Assembly: GCF_003867075.1 (NCBI RefSeq)
Contig: NZ_CP032544.1
Coordinates: 1,656,001 to 1,720,000, forward strand
Reading direction: 5' to 3'
From: Tenacibaculum mesophilum
GTDB taxonomy: Bacteria > Bacteroidota > Bacteroidia > Flavobacteriales > Flavobacteriaceae
DNA: 64,000 nucleotides
The number at the start of each line of letters is the position of its first letter. The stretch's first letter is position 1. A program made the position numbers and the translations under genes. Positions 36,035-45,162 of this stretch are shown piece after piece. The notes under the pieces are model-generated. The model was given only the letters and a program-made list of their open reading frames with translations. It had not been told where the DNA came from and did no database searches.

Positions 36035-37228
36035 TTAAATAGTAATAAAATTTATCATTTTAATAGCTAAATTAGTTCTATCAAAATCTTCTATAAACTT
36101 GTCAAACCCTTCTTTTTTAATCTTTTTTTCACTTAAATAATCTAGTTGTTTTAAAAAAGCTATTTTATTTTCAGGTGTAAAAGACACTCCTATTCCATAC
36201 CTCTCAATAATGTCTTTCGCTTCACCTTCTAGTCCTAATAATATAGGTTTATACATTGCAGCATTTTCAAATATTTTTGAAGGAATAGCTCCTTTAAAAG
36301 TGTCTGATTTTTTCAAGTTAACAAGACTTATGTCTGATATTGATATATAATCTCTAATTTTATTTTTAGGTTGCATTCCTATCATAGTAACATTTCTTAA
36401 CTTCAACTCATTTTTCAATTGAATTAACCTATCCTTTTCCGCTCCTTCACCTATAAATAAGAAATGATAATCTTCAGAAACTTCTTTAATCGACTTTAAA
36501 ATAAAATCTAAAGCGTGAGCCATTCCATGAGTACCTATATAACTTACTATAATTTTTTTCTCTACACCTAACTCTTTAAGTAATCTTTCTTTTTTAGGAG
36601 TTGGATAAAAAAATTCCTTATTTACACCATTTCTTATAACTTCTATTTTCTCTGAATCGATACTATGTTCTTTAACTATATAGTCTTTAATACTATTTGT
36701 AACTACTATAATTTTGTGTGCACTTTTATACATTCTTTTTTCTAAAAATTCGAAAAAACGTATTGCTACACCGTCCTTCATCACTCCAACAGTTTTGATA
36801 GATTCTGGCCAGATATCTCTTACTTCCATTACCCATTTTTTTCTTTTCCAAAAACCTAACCACCTTCCTGAAATAGCAGTAAAGAATTGTGGAGAAGTAG
36901 CTATAATTATATCTGTCTTTAAAAATATTCCAACAAAGAATGAGCTAATCATAAAGCTTAAATAATCAAATACTCTTTTCAAAAATCCTTCATTTGCTGT
37001 AATATAAGTCCACACCCTGATTACATTAATTCCTTCAATTTTTTCTTTTTGAAATATTTTATTCTTATATCCTTTGAATACTTTCCCTTTTGGAAAGTTA
37101 GGAACTCCAGTTATTACAGTTACATCATATCCTTTTTTAACCCAAACTTTACAGTGTTCAAGTGTTCTGGTGGCTGGAGCATTTAATTCGGGATAGAAAT
37201 TATCCGTTAAAAACAAAACTCTTTTCAT
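36035..37228 (-). CDS. Glycosyltransferase family 4, WbuB-like
   Basis: A 397-residue GT-B enzyme. The N-terminal half starts MKRVLFLTDNFYPELNAPATR and contains GYDVTVITGVPNFPKGKV, typical of WbuB/colanic-type transferases that add N-acetyl-fucosamine or similar sugars. The C-terminal half has the donor-site region around FKGAIPSKIFENAAMYKPIL, in the place of the EX7E motif. It acts at the cytoplasmic face of the inner membrane on the growing lipid-linked repeat unit. Donor and acceptor are unknown. It lies between another transferase and the initiating enzyme. Confidence 0.85.
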   Translation of the reverse strand: MKRVLFLTDNFYPELNAPATRTLEHCKVWVKKGYDVTVITGVPNFPKGKVFKGYKNKIFQKEKIEGINVIRVWTYITANEGFLKRVFDYLSFMISSFFVGIFLKTDIIIATSPQFFTAISGRWLGFWKRKKWVMEVRDIWPESIKTVGVMKDGVAIRFFEFLEKRMYKSAHKIIVVTNSIKDYIVKEHSIDSEKIEVIRNGVNKEFFYPTPKKERLLKELGVEKKIIVSYIGTHGMAHALDFILKSIKEVSEDYHFLFIGEGAEKDRLIQLKNELKLRNVTMIGMQPKNKIRDYISISDISLVNLKKSDTFKGAIPSKIFENAAMYKPILLGLEGEAKDIIERYGIGVSFTPENKIAFLKQLDYLSEKKIKKEGFDKFIEDFDRTNLAIKMINFITI

Positions 37229-37643
37229 CCTCTTTAAAACATATTATTAATTTGTTCTTAAATTTATTGACTGTAAATAGTATCTCCTTTTATGAAAACA
37301 TTTACATTACACATTGTTTTTTTCTCATTCAATATTTCTAACTGATTCTCTGATTAAACATCATCTTTATTACAAAAAACAATAAAACAACCAGAAGTTC
37401 TATTGAGTTGTTTCTTGTTAAACCTACTCCTAAATTAGTTTCTAGTTGAAAAAGTTATCTTGCAATTTCTGTGTACATAAACATACTAACCCCTTGTATA
37501 TTAACAAAATAACTATCTATTATTAAAAGTTCCCTATTAGTATATACTTGTTTCTTGAATGAGTTTTTCCAAGTTGTGTTGATGTTATTGATATCTTTAT
37601 ATTTTTAATAACCTCATTGCACTTGAGCAAATATTAAAATCAA
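37229..37643. other. 415-base stretch without an intact gene inside the sugar locus
   Basis: A/T-rich. On the minus strand from about 37526 to 37331 a translated stretch reads LLIIDSYFVNIQGVSMFMY, then a stop, then LETNLGVGLTRNNSIELL before running out. The composition is protein-like, so this may be an eroded gene, but I cannot assign a family. No hairpin terminator was found. Confidence 0.4.
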
Positions 37644-38744
37644 TTAAACACCCAACTCTTCCTCGTATATTTTAATCATCTGCTGTACATTTTCTTCCCA
37701 ATTGTACATTTTTTCTACTCTTTTTCTACCTGCTTTTCCCATTTGTTCTTGAAGATTTTTATCTAAAATTAATTTTTCTAAGGCTTGAACTGTTTTATCA
37801 ATATTTTGTCCTGGAACTACAATTCCAGTTACACCGTCTTTAACGACCTCAGGCAAACCTCCTACATTACTAACAATAACTGGTTTCTCACAGGATGAGG
37901 ATTCAATAATAGCTACTCCAAAACTCTCTTCTTTTGATAAGTAAACAGAGATTGACAACATATTATGATAATTAGGTATATTCTCAAAAGGAATTTTCCC
38001 AGTAAAAACAACCTTATCTTCTATATTTAACTTTTTTGTTTGATTTTTTAACTCTCTTTCTTGACTGCCTTCTCCTACAATTAATAATTTTAAAGGTAAG
38101 TTTTTGTACTTCTTACAAATAACTGCAAAAGCTTCGATCAAGTATTTTATCCCATAAATTTCTTCTAAAGCTTTTATCGTTCCTATCACAATATCTTCTT
38201 CATTAAATAATGTTTCTTTTTTTTGGTTACTGAACTTTTCTATATCTACTCCAAAAGGTGTTATTATTATTTTTTTTTCTGTATACAAACTTGTTTCCTT
38301 TGCCATTATATGAGAAGTTGATAAAATTTTATTAGCTTTTCTTAAGTTAAATTTAAGTATACTTCTATATAAAAATGACTTTTTAGGAAAACTAAAAACA
38401 TCTGACCCCCAAACAGATAGTATAAATGGAGAAAAATTACAAAGTGCTCCCAAAACACCATAACTAGAAGCATAATGCGCATGTACAATATCAGGTTCTA
38501 TTTCACCTATTACTTTTTTTAATTGAGGAAGTAATTTTAAATATCTTACTTTATCCAAAGTACTTTCACTTCTTGTTACTTTTACAGTACTATCGTAAAT
38601 TTTTATTGCAGGATACTCTTCATAGTCCACTACTTTGCATTTATTTATACTAAATATTGAAACATCTATGCTTTTTTTAAACAAAGAAGTTGCCCACTTA
38701 ATTGTATGAATACTATTACAATCAGACAATAATAATATTTTCAT
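37644..38744 (-). CDS. Glycosyltransferase family 4
   Basis: A 366-residue GT-B retaining transferase. The start MKILLLSDCNSIHTIKW and the mid-N-terminal PDIVHAHYASSYGVLG and LSVWGSDVF are typical of this group. The donor-site EX7E block is intact: SKEESFGVAIIESSSCEKPV followed by SNVGGLPEVVKDG. It overlaps the 3' end of the WbpI-like epimerase gene upstream by 23 bases, indicating tight coupling. It adds one sugar to the undecaprenyl-linked unit; specificity is unknown. Confidence 0.88.
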   Translation of the reverse strand: MKILLLSDCNSIHTIKWATSLFKKSIDVSIFSINKCKVVDYEEYPAIKIYDSTVKVTRSESTLDKVRYLKLLPQLKKVIGEIEPDIVHAHYASSYGVLGALCNFSPFILSVWGSDVFSFPKKSFLYRSILKFNLRKANKILSTSHIMAKETSLYTEKKIIITPFGVDIEKFSNQKKETLFNEEDIVIGTIKALEEIYGIKYLIEAFAVICKKYKNLPLKLLIVGEGSQERELKNQTKKLNIEDKVVFTGKIPFENIPNYHNMLSISVYLSKEESFGVAIIESSSCEKPVIVSNVGGLPEVVKDGVTGIVVPGQNIDKTVQALEKLILDKNLQEQMGKAGRKRVEKMYNWEENVQQMIKIYEEELGV

Positions 38745-39804
38745 AACTTTTTATTTCTCTTATAATTTTTTCACTTGCTTTACCTCCTCCAAATAAATTT
38801 AATGAGAAATCAATATTAGCATTTTTCATTGTTTTGTATCCGTCTAAGATAGCTTCTTTATTTGCTCCTACTAAAATATTAGCTTTATTTTCTACTAATC
38901 CAGCCCACTCAGTATCATCTCTCAGTGTTACACATGGTTTTTCAAAGAAGAAAGCTTCTTTTTGTAAACCGCCACTATCGGTCATTACTAACTTACAATT
39001 ATTAATTAACCACACCATTTCCAAATAACCTATTGGATCTATAATTGTAATATTAGTAGATAAATCAATATTGTTTTCTTTTAATACTTTTTTTGTTCTA
39101 GGGTGTAGAGGTAATATCACTTGGCTTTCTTTCGCTATTATTTCAATAGCTTCAAATATGTTTTTCAATCTATACAAATCGTTTGTATTTTCAGCTCTAT
39201 GGATAGTTGATAAAATAAAATTTTTTTTGATATCTATTTTAGGCTTTCTAGCAAACTGCTTATAAAATATAGCTCCGTCCTGCATTACATCTCCAGTATT
39301 TACAATCTTACAATCAATATTATCGTATCCTTCTTCTTTTAAATTATGTACTGCGGTGTTGGTAGGGCAAAGCAGTAGATTACTAACTCTATCTGTAAGA
39401 ATTCTATTTACTTCTTCAGGCATTTTCATATTAAAACTTCGTAAACCAGCTTCAATATGAGCTAATTTTATGTGCAATTTACTTGCAACTATTGCGCCTG
39501 CTAACGTTGAGTTAGTGTCTCCATAAACTAATATCCAATCTGGAGCCTCTTCTAAAGCTATTTCCTCAATCTTTTCCATCATCTGCCCAGTCATAACTGC
39601 ATGAGTTTTGCCTCCTATACCTAAAAAATAATCTGGTTTTGGTATTTTCATTTCATCAAAAAAAACATCACTCATGTTTTTATCATAATGCTGTCCAGTA
39701 TGTATAATTATTTCTTGAATTGTATCATGTTTTAAAATCTCACGACTCACACTTCCCGCTTTAATAAATTGAGGTCTAGCCCCAAGAATAGTAAGTATTT
39801 TCAT
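38722..39804 (-). CDS. wbpI: WbpI-like UDP-2,3-diacetamido-glucuronate 2-epimerase (WecB family)
   Basis: A 360-residue non-hydrolysing UDP-sugar 2-epimerase. General family features are KILTILGARPQFIKA, HTGQHYD, VYGDTNSTLAGA, HIEAGLRSFN, HRAENT and TDSGGLQKEAFF. In detail (MPEEVNRILTDRVSN, FFDEMKIPKPDYFLGIGG, DPIGYLEMVWL) it looks closer to P. aeruginosa WbpI, which epimerises UDP-GlcNAc(3NAc)A to UDP-ManNAc(3NAc)A, than to WecB. That comparison is from memory. The presence of WbpB/D/E-like enzymes in the same locus supports this reading; plain UDP-GlcNAc 2-epimerase is the alternative. Confidence 0.82.
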   Translation of the reverse strand: MKILTILGARPQFIKAGSVSREILKHDTIQEIIIHTGQHYDKNMSDVFFDEMKIPKPDYFLGIGGKTHAVMTGQMMEKIEEIALEEAPDWILVYGDTNSTLAGAIVASKLHIKLAHIEAGLRSFNMKMPEEVNRILTDRVSNLLLCPTNTAVHNLKEEGYDNIDCKIVNTGDVMQDGAIFYKQFARKPKIDIKKNFILSTIHRAENTNDLYRLKNIFEAIEIIAKESQVILPLHPRTKKVLKENNIDLSTNITIIDPIGYLEMVWLINNCKLVMTDSGGLQKEAFFFEKPCVTLRDDTEWAGLVENKANILVGANKEAILDGYKTMKNANIDFSLNLFGGGKASEKIIREIKSYENIIIV

Positions 39805-39838
39805 TCTTATTCTTTTTAAAGTTTATTTTTCCTTTTGT

Positions 39839-40930
39839 TTAAATTAAACTTAGGTCATTATCAATCTTCTCAATTCTTGATTCCCAAGTATTATCTTCTA
39901 TAATATTTTCTATGTTCTTTTTTTTCAATAAAACCTCTTGAGGATTTTTATTGATAAACAGAATTAACTTTTTCAACTCTTTCTCTTCATAAGGAATAAC
40001 CCAGCCAATATTATTTTCACTAACAAAACTGCCTACTGCTGTACCCTCAACAGCTATTATTGGTTTTCTATAACTAAGATATTCGAAAAGTTTTACTCCC
40101 ACGGCAAAGCTCCAAATTTTTTGTGGCTTTACAAAGTAAACTCCAATTGTGCTTTTATCGTAGATTTCTTTTAATTCATCTCCACTTTTATGATAAACAT
40201 TTATACAGTTCGAATAACTTTGGTAATTATTAACATATTGTTTCCATTCGTTTTCTCTTGTACATAAATTGATAGCATTAACACCTACTTCACATACTAC
40301 TTTAACAAATAACTTAATATCATAAATTGGTGAAATTCCTCCAATGTAAATAAAATCTATCTCATTGCTATTTATTTCTTTTTTTGGTATTATTGAGCTA
40401 GAAATAGCGGGTGGTAATTCTTTGATTTCACAATTTATTTCAACGGGAATATAATTGTTCATTAATTTTGACGGAAGGTATAAAATATCTAGGCTTTTGT
40501 TGTAATTGTATAAATCAAACTTATAAAAAGATTTTGCTAATATCCTTTTAAAAAAAGAAGTTCTTTTTTTATATTCTTCAAAAACCCAATACACATCTCT
40601 ATAGAAAAGACCTATCTTTATATTGTTTTTTTTACAAAACCTAAAGAATTTAAAATCTAAAAAAGGAGCTATGGGTAAGTGATGTGGTTCTGTCAATGCT
40701 GTCGGCATAGTAGAGCTTTCGCTATATAAATAAGAGTAGTTAACCCCTTGTTTTATATTCTGTTTTATCTTTCTTATTTGCTTTCTCCTTTCTTTTACTC
40801 TTCCCATTACTACATCCACATGATAACCAACATTTTTAAAAGCTTCTAACATTTTAACAGGTCTTATTTGAGAGCCTGAAGCTAAGTTTTTATTAATCTG
40901 ATTAGGTATATGGAAAATTATTCTTTTCAT
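39839..40930 (-). CDS. Glycosyltransferase, GT-B type, divergent
   Basis: A 363-residue protein. The N-terminus (MKRIIFHIPNQINKNLASGSQIRPVKMLEAF) and GLFYRDVYWVFEEY suggest a GT-B transferase with an acceptor domain. The C-terminal half contains FIYIGGISPIYD and KLFEYLSYRKPIIAVEG, which stands in for the EX7E donor-binding block. The family is weakly conserved, so the donor sugar cannot be inferred. It sits between the polymerase-like gene and the WbpI-like gene. Confidence 0.75.
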   Translation of the reverse strand: MKRIIFHIPNQINKNLASGSQIRPVKMLEAFKNVGYHVDVVMGRVKERRKQIRKIKQNIKQGVNYSYLYSESSTMPTALTEPHHLPIAPFLDFKFFRFCKKNNIKIGLFYRDVYWVFEEYKKRTSFFKRILAKSFYKFDLYNYNKSLDILYLPSKLMNNYIPVEINCEIKELPPAISSSIIPKKEINSNEIDFIYIGGISPIYDIKLFVKVVCEVGVNAINLCTRENEWKQYVNNYQSYSNCINVYHKSGDELKEIYDKSTIGVYFVKPQKIWSFAVGVKLFEYLSYRKPIIAVEGTAVGSFVSENNIGWVIPYEEKELKKLILFINKNPQEVLLKKKNIENIIEDNTWESRIEKIDNDLSLI

Positions 40931-40937
40931 TTTTTAT

Positions 40938-42305
40938 TTAAAAAATTGATGAGTGTGTTTTGTTATATATTATATATAATGCTTTACTCGTTAAATACAC
41001 GGAAAATAAAATCCCCATTAAAATTAAATATTGCATATTATAAAAGTAATCATTTATCCCTCCTGTAACTGAAGAGCTATAACTAAAATAAGCCAATAAG
41101 GCCAAAGTAATTGGTGTTTTTTTAAACGACAAAAGTAGTCTAAATAATGTTTGTATTACTGCCCCTACATATAAAGGAGCTATCACAACTCCTATAACTC
41201 CAAAATTAGCCCAAGCTTCCCCTATAAAAAGAGAATTAACAACACCTTGAACTTCAGCAAAACGGGGGTTTGCTTTTAGCATTACCAATCTTGCCGCCCT
41301 TTCAGAGTGGTTTAAATCTAAAGTATTCGACAATACATTTGAAAATGAATTAATTCCTATAAAATCATAAACTCGGGGGAAGTAATCAAACATTAAATAG
41401 GTACCACCTGCTTGTGATAAAAAAACTCGTCCTAAAATACCAGAACTATAATTTGAAAACAACATTGTCACATCTGTTTTTTGAGATATTTTCATATAGG
41501 CTATAACAATTAAAATCATTGTTAAGCTTCCAAAATAAATTAGTACTTTCTTTCTTATTGTACCATTAATAAGAATCTTTAAAAACATAAAACCTAAAAG
41601 AAAAAAAACAAACCTAGATTTTTCAAGATTATATGTTAATATTAAAAAAGAAAACATGAACATTATTAAAAAAATGATTAAATCTTTTTTTGATTTTGTT
41701 TTTTTATAGTAACAATAAAAAATAAAAGTTAAAATTGGAGTTAATGTTATTCCAAAAATGTTCCTTATAAATACATTTCCTGCAAAATTTCTTGAAGAAT
41801 TTGCTCTCAATCCAGCTAACTCTATAACTGTAGCATTACCTTTAATTACTTTTAAAATAGGTATTTCTGACAAATAATGAAAGGTGTAAAAAATTGATAA
41901 TATACAAATAATTGAAATTAAATATAAAGGTAACCGTATGTAAGAGTCTTTAAAACTTATTACAGAAACAATTTTTTTTTTTGCATACTCATTTAAATAA
42001 GTTTTAACTTCACCTTTAAAGAAAAGATTGGCAAAAAGCATCCCTATGGGCATAGCAACCATAGTATACATAACAGCTAACCATCCATAAAACCGAGAAC
42101 TTTCGTAATAAATTTTATCAATCATATAATGGTTATCTAATTTATTTACAACCAATAATGCAGCAAAAAAAGACTGTACTAGTAAATTGAAATAAAAAAC
42201 CCAAGAAATCATGTTTAATCTATTAAGTTGCATAGTACCCGCCGCTTTTTTAAACAATTTAAAAGAAACAAGTAAAACAAATAGGCTTATAAGAAGATAA
42301 ATCAT
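40938..42305 (-). CDS. O-antigen/oligosaccharide repeat-unit polymerase-like membrane protein
   Basis: A 455-residue protein with about 11-12 membrane helices and a larger loop near residues 290-345 that would face the periplasm (GGTYLMFDYFPRVYDFIG). This layout, the lack of soluble domains and the location between the flippase and transferases point to a Wzy-type polymerase, which joins repeat units at the periplasmic face. Wzy proteins have almost no conserved sequence, so the call rests on topology and context. It abuts the asparagine-synthase-like gene (no gap). Confidence 0.72.
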   Translation of the reverse strand: MIYLLISLFVLLVSFKLFKKAAGTMQLNRLNMISWVFYFNLLVQSFFAALLVVNKLDNHYMIDKIYYESSRFYGWLAVMYTMVAMPIGMLFANLFFKGEVKTYLNEYAKKKIVSVISFKDSYIRLPLYLISIICILSIFYTFHYLSEIPILKVIKGNATVIELAGLRANSSRNFAGNVFIRNIFGITLTPILTFIFYCYYKKTKSKKDLIIFLIMFMFSFLILTYNLEKSRFVFFLLGFMFLKILINGTIRKKVLIYFGSLTMILIVIAYMKISQKTDVTMLFSNYSSGILGRVFLSQAGGTYLMFDYFPRVYDFIGINSFSNVLSNTLDLNHSERAARLVMLKANPRFAEVQGVVNSLFIGEAWANFGVIGVVIAPLYVGAVIQTLFRLLLSFKKTPITLALLAYFSYSSSVTGGINDYFYNMQYLILMGILFSVYLTSKALYIIYNKTHSSIF

Positions 42306-43802
42306 TTATTTATTTTTTACCACATCCTCTAACTCCTTAACTAACAATGAGTTTATTGAGCTATGAGAAAATCTAAATTTATAATTAAAAATTCCGTACC
42401 ACCCCATTGGATGTTCTTTATTTAAAATAGAATTAGTAATATTTAAGTAGATCACGCGTGCCCATTTTAAATAGTACTTATATATTTTTAATTCTGTTAC
42501 CAAATTAGTTTTTATTTCTGGTATATGCCATTTATCTTTTGAACTTATAAATTCAAAATATAATTTTCTATTTAAACGTTCTTGATTGTTAACCCTCAAC
42601 CAAAATTCTATTAATCTTACATCCCAAAGGGGAATACTCCATTCGTAACCAAAATACTCATAAACCCTAACTGAATTAACTATAAATTTTGCTTGTCTCT
42701 CCTTAAAATTCCATTCTTCAAAAGAATTCACATAGTCTGAGTTATTTAAATATTTTTCTACTTGTTTATTAACAAGTGAATACAATGTTTTAAAATTTAA
42801 ACTAAAATTAAGGATATAATTTTTCCAGAGAATTTCATATACGAAAACTTCTCTTGTTTTACAGTTTAATACTCTTTGATTTAGGTGACTACCTGCAATA
42901 AAATCTCCTGAATGTCCAGGTACAATAATAGCATCGTCTGGTATTAACTTATTGTCTTTCAATTCTTTTATAGCTATAAAATCCTGAATATGTGGTAATG
43001 AAACACCATCAAATGTTTCCTCCACATATTTAAGCACCCTGGATTGTGACCATTTACTTTTTGTATACTCTACAAAATGCCATTCATATCCATAAAAATT
43101 TGCTACCTCTTTAGATATATTCGATTCTTTATTTCCTTTGACCCCATAAGTAAAACAAATAACTTTATTGGGTACTTTATATTTATGTAAATACTGCACA
43201 ATAATTCTAGAGTCATAACCGCCACTTAAAGGAATAACAATAGTTTTATCTTTTGTGGCAGTAATAAAATCCTTAAAAACAGCATCGTAAATAGAATTTA
43301 TCTTTTCTTTACAATTTATTTTTGCTGTATGATCATACTTAAATTTAAAATATTCTAAGCTTGTTACTTTATCGTTTTTAAATATATACTTTCTACAGGA
43401 TTCTAGTGATTTAACTCCGTTGTAAATAGTATTATTATTTGTAACAAAGCCTGTATAAGTAAACTCATCTAAGCAACTATTGTTTATATCTTTTTTATTA
43501 AACTTATCGTTAAGATCCGAGATTATATATTCAGAATTATTCTTTTGATAAAATAGGTTAAAGCTTCTTAAAAAGTCTGTTATTACTATAATAGTATTTC
43601 CCTCTTCTACAACAAATAAAAATTGTCCATACGTTTTTTTTAACGAATCATTTTCTATTATGTTTTTTGGTAATTGATCCGTTTGATTATTAAATAAATT
43701 AGAATTATAAATTACATTATTTAATATAAAGTTTCCTTTAAAGTAAATATTCTGGTATTTACACCACCTAAACCCCTTGTTATTTATTAATGATAATTTC
43801 AT
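42306..43802 (-). CDS. Asparagine-synthase-like protein lacking the glutaminase cysteine
   Basis: A 498-residue protein with the two-domain shape of class II asparagine synthetases. The C-terminal ATP-pyrophosphatase domain has an intact P-loop PLSGGYDSR (191-199) and the downstream CFTYGVKGNKES and VPGHSGDFIAG segments. The N-terminal ~150 residues resemble the glutamine amidotransferase domain (YGQFLFVVEEGN, DFLRSFNLFYQ), but the protein begins MKLSL and lacks the Cys2 nucleophile, so it should not release ammonia from glutamine by the normal route. In a uronic-acid polysaccharide locus it may amidate or otherwise activate a sugar carboxylate by adenylation. That role is inference. Confidence 0.8.
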   Translation of the reverse strand: MKLSLINNKGFRWCKYQNIYFKGNFILNNVIYNSNLFNNQTDQLPKNIIENDSLKKTYGQFLFVVEEGNTIIVITDFLRSFNLFYQKNNSEYIISDLNDKFNKKDINNSCLDEFTYTGFVTNNNTIYNGVKSLESCRKYIFKNDKVTSLEYFKFKYDHTAKINCKEKINSIYDAVFKDFITATKDKTIVIPLSGGYDSRIIVQYLHKYKVPNKVICFTYGVKGNKESNISKEVANFYGYEWHFVEYTKSKWSQSRVLKYVEETFDGVSLPHIQDFIAIKELKDNKLIPDDAIIVPGHSGDFIAGSHLNQRVLNCKTREVFVYEILWKNYILNFSLNFKTLYSLVNKQVEKYLNNSDYVNSFEEWNFKERQAKFIVNSVRVYEYFGYEWSIPLWDVRLIEFWLRVNNQERLNRKLYFEFISSKDKWHIPEIKTNLVTELKIYKYYLKWARVIYLNITNSILNKEHPMGWYGIFNYKFRFSHSSINSLLVKELEDVVKNK

Positions 43803-43804
43803 AA

Positions 43805-45157
43805 TTATAATATTATAAGTTTTAATATTTTTAACAAGCTAAAAACAGCTAAAAACACAATAACTGTAAACTTAAAAACTTTTATTATCGGAATTTTTAT
43901 CTTATAAAAAACATAAAATACTAAAAATAAATACAATAAAAAACCTACTACTGAATAATAATTAACCATTGATAATTCATCCTCTCCTATCTTTGCGCAA
44001 ATATAAATTATCAAAACTCTAGAGATGAATACAAAAATTTGAAACAACAAAGCTTGCTTTTGAAAACCCTTAGCGAATAACATTGAGGATAATGGGGAAG
44101 ATATAAACACAAAAAGAATCCAAATACTTATTGGTTTTGCATACTCACCTGCCAATAACCACTTACTACCAAAAGCAAATACAAATATAGAGTCGCCAAA
44201 AAAGAAAATTATAGACAAAGGTAATATACCTACCAATAATAATATTTTATATAATTTCCATGTAATATGTTTTAAATATTCGTCACTAACAAACTCTTGA
44301 TCTGTAATTCGTTGATAGTACACTTGCCCTATGGCACCTCCTAATAAAATCATAGGCATGCTTAAAACTTTATGAGAAATAGAAAACTGCCCTACAAAAC
44401 TGGTAGTAAATAAAGCTGAAAATAAAAGTATTGGAATTTGAACAGATGCAGTATTTAAAAGGGTAGATACTAATGTAAACTTCGGGAAATTTATGTATTC
44501 TTTTGCAACAAGTTTAAAGTCTTTTTTTGTTTTTTGTTTGTATGAATATAATCCTTCATTTACAAAAAAGGTTTTAATAAGATTAATATTAGCTGAGAAG
44601 TTTGATATAATATTCCCTAAAATTAAACCAAATGAGGTAAATTTAAACAGGCCTAATACAATTTGAGAAAAAGATAAACTTAAAGATTTATAAATTTTTG
44701 ACTTTGATATTTCTTTAAATTTTTTAACTCTTAAATTATAGTAATAAAAGGTTTGATACGTTCCGACCAAAAACGTTAAGACGGGGAAGAAATAAATCCA
44801 TTTTTTTAAATCATTATTATCTATCAGGAAAACTATATAATCGTAAAAAAGAAAAACTATTAATAATAAAAAAACTGAAAAAAGCGTGTTAAGAATTAAA
44901 CACAAAAATACTAGATAAACTGCATCCTCCTTTTTTTCAGGCAATGGAATAGCTAACTCATATTTACCCGTTCCTATTACAGCTAATATGGAGTATATAG
45001 AAATAAATACTGATAAGGTACCAAAATCAGATGGGGTATAAATCCTAGTTAAAAAAAAATATGCTAATATTGGTATTGCAGAACTTAATGTTGCTCCTGT
45101 GGTTAATGTAAGAACATTTTTTAAAAATTCTGATTTTGAAAATAATTTTTGAAGCAT
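43805..45157 (-). CDS. wzx: Polysaccharide repeat-unit flippase (Wzx/MATE-like)
   Basis: A 450-residue integral membrane protein with about 12-14 helices. The opening FLKNVLTLTTGATLSSAIPILAYFFLTRIYTPSDFG is cut short here to its pattern: a TLTTGATLSS helix followed by the TRIYTPSDFGTLSVF segment typical of Wzx/PST flippases. It moves the lipid-linked repeat unit to the periplasmic side. It stands between the WbpE-like aminotransferase and the asparagine-synthase-like gene, with only small gaps. Confidence 0.88.
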   Translation of the reverse strand: MLQKLFSKSEFLKNVLTLTTGATLSSAIPILAYFFLTRIYTPSDFGTLSVFISIYSILAVIGTGKYELAIPLPEKKEDAVYLVFLCLILNTLFSVFLLLIVFLFYDYIVFLIDNNDLKKWIYFFPVLTFLVGTYQTFYYYNLRVKKFKEISKSKIYKSLSLSFSQIVLGLFKFTSFGLILGNIISNFSANINLIKTFFVNEGLYSYKQKTKKDFKLVAKEYINFPKFTLVSTLLNTASVQIPILLFSALFTTSFVGQFSISHKVLSMPMILLGGAIGQVYYQRITDQEFVSDEYLKHITWKLYKILLLVGILPLSIIFFFGDSIFVFAFGSKWLLAGEYAKPISIWILFVFISSPLSSMLFAKGFQKQALLFQIFVFISRVLIIYICAKIGEDELSMVNYYSVVGFLLYLFLVFYVFYKIKIPIIKVFKFTVIVFLAVFSLLKILKLIIL

Positions 45158-45162
45158 TTATC

